Part shown: positions 60,021 through 64,000 of the stretch, in pieces
How the letters are laid out: each line of letters starts with the position of its first letter
How positions within the stretch are numbered: the first letter of the stretch is position 1
Origin: Lichenihabitans psoromatis
GTDB taxonomy: Bacteria > Pseudomonadota > Alphaproteobacteria > Rhizobiales > Beijerinckiaceae
Direction of reading: 5' to 3'
DNA length: 64,000 nucleotides
NCBI RefSeq assembly: GCF_004323635.1
Contig: NZ_CP036515.1
Span: 310,001-374,000, forward strand
The notes under the pieces: model-generated
Told to the model about the DNA's origin: nothing
Seen by the model: only the letters and a program-made list of their open reading frames with translations
Database searches by the model: none
Position numbers and translations under genes: made by a program

Positions 60021-60737
60021 TTAAAAAAGGCTCGCCGTTAGATTGATGGTCAGAGCCAGCACAACGGTGTTGAACGTAAAGGCGATCAAGCCGTGCACGG
60101 TACCGAGGCGCCGCAGCGGCTTCGACGTAAATTCGATGTCGGCGGTCTGGCAGGCCACGCCGATCACGACGGCAAAATGCAGGAAATCCCAATAATCTGG
60201 CTCCTGATCGCCAGGAAACTTCAGGCCGCCAATCACGTCGTCTTCTTGCGGTGTGCTTTCGTCCGGGGCGTAATATTCATGCGCGTAATGAAGCGCGAAG
60301 ACGACCTGGACCGTGAACCAGGACAGCGCCACCGTGGCGATCGCGGCCCCGATGCGAAGGCCCTTTTCTAAACCGGCCGCATTTTTGGCCAACGATAATT
60401 CGATGCCGACGGCCGCCAAGCTTGCAGCTGCTGCGATCAACACGACCCCGAGAATCAGGCCCTTTCCTTCGTCTTGTTCGGCCACATAGGCCTGAATGTC
60501 CTCGCCCTGTTGCTTGCGCCAGTTCAACATGATGAGGACGACGAACCAGACGCAGGTAACGTCCCAGGACACCACGGCGGCAGAACTCGCTTGAAGCCCC
60601 GGCGCGAGGAGCGTGAGCGCCAGAAACGTCGCCAAACCGGCCACGATTCCACTCGTCAGGCGCGGGCGCCATGCAAACGGGCCGAGCCATCGGCGAAGCA
60701 GGGGGCGCGGGCGGTAAAATTTGCGAGTTGTCTTCAT
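60021..60737 (-). CDS. DUF1345 membrane protein
   Basis: A 238-residue integral membrane protein with five or six helices: ATFLALTLLAPGLQASSAAVV, VTCVWFVVLIMLNWR, LILGVVLIAAAASLAAVGIEL and others, with the family segment FALHYAHEYYAPDE and DYWDFLHFAVVIGVACQTADIEF (the DUF1345 signature). Function unknown. ATG 60737 (MKTTRKFYRPRPL) has GAGGG upstream; an earlier in-frame start would extend it by 17 residues. It is convergent with the MFS pump gene. Confidence 0.9.
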   Translation of the reverse strand: MKTTRKFYRPRPLLRRWLGPFAWRPRLTSGIVAGLATFLALTLLAPGLQASSAAVVSWDVTCVWFVVLIMLNWRKQQGEDIQAYVAEQDEGKGLILGVVLIAAAASLAAVGIELSLAKNAAGLEKGLRIGAAIATVALSWFTVQVVFALHYAHEYYAPDESTPQEDDVIGGLKFPGDQEPDYWDFLHFAVVIGVACQTADIEFTSKPLRRLGTVHGLIAFTFNTVVLALTINLTASLF

Positions 60738-60841
60738 GCCCTCGTGTGTCGCATCACCGATGGCGACACCGCAAGCCGAACCTTTCACCCCTCACATCAG
60801 GCCGCTGCAGGAGCGGTCTGATGTCGGTCGACCTCAGCGCT

Positions 60842-61372
60842 TTATTGGGCGTCATGCGGATGCGGGGCCGTGCCGGTGGCCGGTTTGGCGACTTTGGTCG
60901 CGACCATCTTGGTGTTCATCGCAAAATCGGAAACGCGCGCCCAGGTTTGCGAACCGCACAGAAAGTGCAGCAAGCACCCTCTCACTTCGAGTTCGGCGGG
61001 TTTATCGATCGCCAACGTCACTTCATATTTTTTGCCATCGTCGGCATTGTAGATCTCACCCGCGAAATGCGTCTTGTCCTCGGGCTTAAGGTCCTGAATG
61101 ATCTGCAAGCCGAGACTCGGGCGGCTCCGTTTTGCTGGATCGGGGTTCTTGATATCGGTCCGAGGTTGGCCTTTGTCATTCAGCGGGTCCTTCATCCACG
61201 CCACGTAGCCGCAAAGCCCGGAATTATCCGCGCCGCACTTCTCCAGCCTGATCTTGGCGCGACCATCTTCGGTCAGCCACGTCCCGACGGGATCGAGCGA
61301 TGCGGGTTGCGCGAAAGCATGGGCGCTCATCAACACAAGTCCCAAAAAAGCAGAGCCGACTAGCAATCTCAC
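60842..61372 (-). CDS. Exported DUF2147 protein
   Basis: A 176-residue exported protein: signal peptide LLVGSAFLGLVLMSAHAFAQ, then the DUF2147 fold DPVGTWLTEDGRAKIRLEKCG, NSGLCGYVAWMKDPLNDKGQPRTD (two segments) and LEVRGCLLHFLCGSQTWAR. Members are small beta-barrel, lipocalin-like periplasmic proteins. Cysteines C-C in the core may form disulfides. The GTG start has GAGGAG upstream, and this choice places the signal peptide right at the N-terminus. Confidence 0.9.
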   Translation of the reverse strand: MRLLVGSAFLGLVLMSAHAFAQPASLDPVGTWLTEDGRAKIRLEKCGADNSGLCGYVAWMKDPLNDKGQPRTDIKNPDPAKRSRPSLGLQIIQDLKPEDKTHFAGEIYNADDGKKYEVTLAIDKPAELEVRGCLLHFLCGSQTWARVSDFAMNTKMVATKVAKPATGTAPHPHDAQ

Positions 61373-61786
61373 GGAACGCTCCTCACTGGCGCGGTGTCGG
61401 AAAGATGTGCTTTCCGTACCGCAGGGGATCACCGAATTCCAACCGATCCCCAATTTGCATTGACGATTGGCGGATGAGCAGGTTTGAAACCAGCGTCATC
61501 GTCGAGGCCTATCGCAGGGCATCGTGGCAGGATGTTGGCTGTCGTCTGTCCTGGCATCTGGAACCAGCAGGCCGGCGACGAACGCAAGCGTTCGTCGTCA
61601 TGATCGTCGCCTTCTGCCAAGCGGCGTCCTCTTTGGCGAAAGCAGGCATGTCTCAGCTTTTCGCAGGAACTCCCGCAACGAAGGCGGCTCCGTTGGATTG
61701 ATGGTTATCCTTGGTGCCGCGTTGCTGTACCAGGGGTCGTCCTATCCCACTGCAATCGTGAATGGGGTTCAGGAGCGGAGAAACCG
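61373..61786. other. 414-bp gap with one palindrome and no convincing gene
   Basis: The gap lies between divergent DUF2147 and PAS-sensor genes. The only clear structure is the 22-bp dyad at 61576-61597. Short open frames exist but lack ribosome sites, composition typical of genes or recognisable domains. Confidence 0.6.
61576..61597. promoter_or_regulatory. 22-bp perfect palindrome upstream of the PAS sensor gene
   Basis: CGACGAACGC, AA, GCGTTCGTCG. The arms are 10 bp with only two bases between, so a protein-binding dyad is more likely than a hairpin. It is about 190 bp before the PAS-sensor start and 200 bp before DUF2147. Regulator unknown. Confidence 0.45.
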
Positions 61787-64000
61787 TTGCAGCCGAGCGA
61801 TATCGAGGATCTTCTGCGCCGCGAGCGGGAGCTTCTTCAGGACATCAGAACCATTCGCGTCGCCCTCGCGGCGGCCGACAGCTCAGGCGTGACTCCGTCC
61901 GGCGAGACCGCGACGACATTCGACCAGACGCTGCTTTACCGGGCCATCCTCGAAAGCGCGACCGACTATGCCATCATCGCCGCAAGCCTCGAGGGGCGGA
62001 TCGTCGAATGGAACGTCGGGGCACGGCGGGTTCTCGGCTGGTCTCAGGAGGAGATCGTCGGCCAGGACATTCGGATCATCTTTACGCCGGAGGATCGCGA
62101 GGCCGGCGTCCCCGAACGCGAGATGAGCACCGCCATCGAGGCGGGCCATGCGATGGACCTGCGATGGCACCTGCGCTCCGACGGATCTCGATTTTGGGCC
62201 GATGGTCGGATGATGCCGCTGAAAACCATCAGCGGCGAGATCACCGGTTACCTCAAGATCCTGAAGGACGAAACCGGGCTGAAATCCTCCGAAATGCAGA
62301 TTTCGGCGCATGGCAATGTTCTCCGTACCATCACCGACACGATCGATACGGCGATCATTCAGGTCGACGCATCCCATCATATCGTCTTCGTCAATCCGGC
62401 TGCGGAACGGCTGCTCGGCTGGTCGGCAGCCGATCTCCACGGCCGGTCGTTCTACGACACGCTGTGCTTGTCGCCTGCCGCGGATGAGGCTGACACAAAG
62501 GCGCTCCGCGATGTCCTGCAGACCGGCAAGGTCGTTCGCGACATCGAGGCGACGTTCGCGAGGCGTGACGGCACCCCAGCCTATCTGAGTTGCTCGAATA
62601 CGCCGATCCTGGTCGACGGTCTCGTGGTCGGGGCCGTGATGGCGGCGCAGGATCGCTCGGCGCGCCACCATGCCGACGAGGCGAACCGAGCCGAGTTGCG
62701 GAGACACGAAGCGCTCGCCGAGGTTCTCCGCGCGATAGAAGCGGGTGCAGGCGACCTCGACGCGATCGTGGCGGCTGTCGCCCATGGTGCCTTAAAGGTC
62801 ATGCCGCAGGCGATGGGAGCCGCCGTCCAAATGGTCGAGGACGAGCATTGCGTCTATCGCGCTGTCGCCGATCCGGCTTTCGGCGCGGTCGGTCTGCGGC
62901 TTCCGCTCGATCGAAGCCTTTCGGGAGCAAGCCTTGCGCTCGGGCGGCCGCTCATCAGCGACGATACGGAATGCGACGATCGCGTCGACCATGATCTCTG
63001 TCATCGGTACGGCATCCGCTCGATCATCGCGGTGCCGATCTCGAGACATGGCGTGTTCATCGGTGTCTTTGAGGCGACGGCGACGACGCCCCAGGCTTTC
63101 GGGCCGCGCGACGTTTTGGTGGCACAAATCCTGGTCGGCCATCTCTCGACGGGGTTTGCCCAGGTCGACGAAGCGCGGGCCTTGCGAAACATGCGTCAAA
63201 GCGAAGAGCGGCTGCAGCTGGCGCTTCACGCTTCGGAGACGATTGGCATCTGGGATTGGGATGTGGCCAATGATCTCTGCTATGCCGATCCTCGCTTCGC
63301 CCGCCTATTTTCGGTTGATCCCGCCGCAGCGGCCGCCGGCCTTCCCATGGCCGATTACGCCCCCGGCATCTTTCCCGACGATCGCGTCTGGATCGGCATA
63401 GCGGTCCGCAAGGCGCTCGCCGAAGGCAGCGATTACGCGATCGAGCATCGCGTTCAACTATCGGACGGGTCCATTCGCTGGCTCGCGGCGCGCGGCCATT
63501 GTTACAACGGGCCGGACGGTCGTCCGAGCCGTTTTCCAGGCGCTGTCGTCGATATCACGGAGCGCAAGCGGATCGAGACCTCGCTCCGTACCGCCGAAAC
63601 CAACGCGAAACTCGCGGTCCGCGCGGCTGGCCTCGGCTTGTGGGATTACGAGCCCGCGATCGACGTCATCACCTGGGATGATCGGTGTCGCGCGATTTTC
63701 GGCCTCGGCGCCGATGTCACGATGAGCATCGAACGCTTGATGAGCCATTTGACGCCGGCCGGACGCACCAATCTCCGCATGATCGTTCAAAACGCGTTGG
63801 CGGATGGACGGCTTGCCGATCAAGCGCATGAGTTCGAGATCCAGCGACCCGACGGCAGCGACGATCGCTGGATCGAAGTGTCGGCTCAGGCCTTCTTCAC
63901 TGACGGGCGCTGCAGCCGCATCATCGGGACGATCGGCGACATCACCGACCGCAAGCGCCTGGAAGCGGCTTTACGGGAAGACGAGCAGCGGTTTCGCTCA
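61787..64000 (+). CDS. Multi-PAS/GAF sensor protein (likely histidine kinase), N-terminal part
   Basis: At least 738 residues, cut by the right edge. The N-terminal helix leads to PAS 1 (about 48-165, with GRIVEWNVGARRVLGWSQEEI), PAS 2 (about 178-290, HIVFVNPAAERLLGWS), a GAF domain (about 310-455, ending IAVPISRHGVFIGVFEAT), PAS 3 (about 472-600) and PAS 4 (about 605-735, ending GTIGDITDRKRLEAAL). There is no transmembrane segment or signal peptide, so it is a soluble cytoplasmic sensor. The catalytic domain (kinase or diguanylate cyclase) lies outside the window. The TTG start has GGAG six bases upstream. The frame is open to the window end. Confidence 0.9.
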   Translation, partial: MQPSDIEDLLRRERELLQDIRTIRVALAAADSSGVTPSGETATTFDQTLLYRAILESATDYAIIAASLEGRIVEWNVGARRVLGWSQEEIVGQDIRIIFTPEDREAGVPEREMSTAIEAGHAMDLRWHLRSDGSRFWADGRMMPLKTISGEITGYLKILKDETGLKSSEMQISAHGNVLRTITDTIDTAIIQVDASHHIVFVNPAAERLLGWSAADLHGRSFYDTLCLSPAADEADTKALRDVLQTGKVVRDIEATFARRDGTPAYLSCSNTPILVDGLVVGAVMAAQDRSARHHADEANRAELRRHEALAEVLRAIEAGAGDLDAIVAAVAHGALKVMPQAMGAAVQMVEDEHCVYRAVADPAFGAVGLRLPLDRSLSGASLALGRPLISDDTECDDRVDHDLCHRYGIRSIIAVPISRHGVFIGVFEATATTPQAFGPRDVLVAQILVGHLSTGFAQVDEARALRNMRQSEERLQLALHASETIGIWDWDVANDLCYADPRFARLFSVDPAAAAAGLPMADYAPGIFPDDRVWIGIAVRKALAEGSDYAIEHRVQLSDGSIRWLAARGHCYNGPDGRPSRFPGAVVDITERKRIETSLRTAETNAKLAVRAAGLGLWDYEPAIDVITWDDRCRAIFGLGADVTMSIERLMSHLTPAGRTNLRMIVQNALADGRLADQAHEFEIQRPDGSDDRWIEVSAQAFFTDGRCSRIIGTIGDITDRKRLEAALREDEQRFRS

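Noticed and set aside
61474..61701. Small open frame (about 75 codons) in the gap before the PAS sensor gene
   Set aside because: No ribosome site, no domain, and it spans the palindrome at 61576. I treat it as noncoding.
1..64000. CRISPR arrays, insertion sequences, prophage genes
   Set aside because: No regularly spaced repeats, transposase motifs or phage structural genes were seen. The only long direct repeat is the 179-bp duplication at 44256.

Overview
The window is GC-rich, densely packed chromosomal DNA from an alphaproteobacterium of the order Hyphomicrobiales (Rhizobiales). Methylobacterium- or Beijerinckia-like relatives are my best guess, but no 16S rRNA gene is present to fix this. 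The evidence is an RcdA/DUF1465 gene, a cysteine-less L31, a Mic60-like plus HemY pair, the pyk/DUF1036 and N-formylglutamate amidohydrolase/DUF1244 pairs, and a CtrA-type box. I see no prophage, insertion sequence, CRISPR array or plasmid functions. Nearly everything is housekeeping or envelope biology. Both window ends cut through genes: an aminopeptidase P on the left and a multi-PAS sensor protein on the right.

Layout. 0-9 kb: aminopeptidase P, a VOC protein, an ABM monooxygenase, ribosomal protein L28, an FGGY kinase, two exported proteins of unknown function, leuB, a quinone oxidoreductase, RcdA and L31. 9-25 kb: an ABC exporter, a ThiE-like protein, a Sel1 protein, an inositol phosphatase, a MotA/OmpA-like energised pair, an aminotransferase with an exported FGE-fold protein, a HAD-ATPase fusion, a class I amidotransferase and a large MscS channel. 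24.5-36 kb: arylesterase divergent from an FtsX-type ABC transporter, gpmI, DUF6481, a PLP lyase, a CitE-like lyase, Mic60-like and HemY proteins, then tRNA-Leu(CAA). 36-46 kb: SIMPL protein, asd, a short porin-like protein, a divergent NmrA/TetR pair with a clear operator, pyk, DUF1036, a DMT transporter, and the amidohydrolase/DUF1244 operon preceded by a perfect 179-bp tandem duplication. 46-64 kb: NAD synthetase, two oxidoreductases with a divergent HxlR regulator, a TSUP transporter, S20, a patatin, a ThiX/ThiY operon under a TPP riboswitch, a cytochrome P450, a TetR-controlled EmrAB-like efflux operon, DUF1345, DUF2147 and the PAS protein.

Regulation is unusually readable. There are two bidirectional terminators between convergent genes, a TPP riboswitch whose 3' end carries the ribosome binding site, two TetR control regions with strong palindromes (one with mirror-image divergent promoters), a consensus TTAA-N7-TTAAC box followed by a possible small RNA upstream of RcdA, and sigma70-like promoters ahead of L28 and S20.

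I found no convincing new multi-gene defence or metabolic system. The features most worth following up are the 179-bp duplication that copied the promoter and 5' end of the amidohydrolase gene, the HAD-HerA-like fusion, the CtrA-box/small-RNA candidate, the symmetric efflux promoter, and a pair of tiny exported proteins with the same cysteine- and glycine-rich core.
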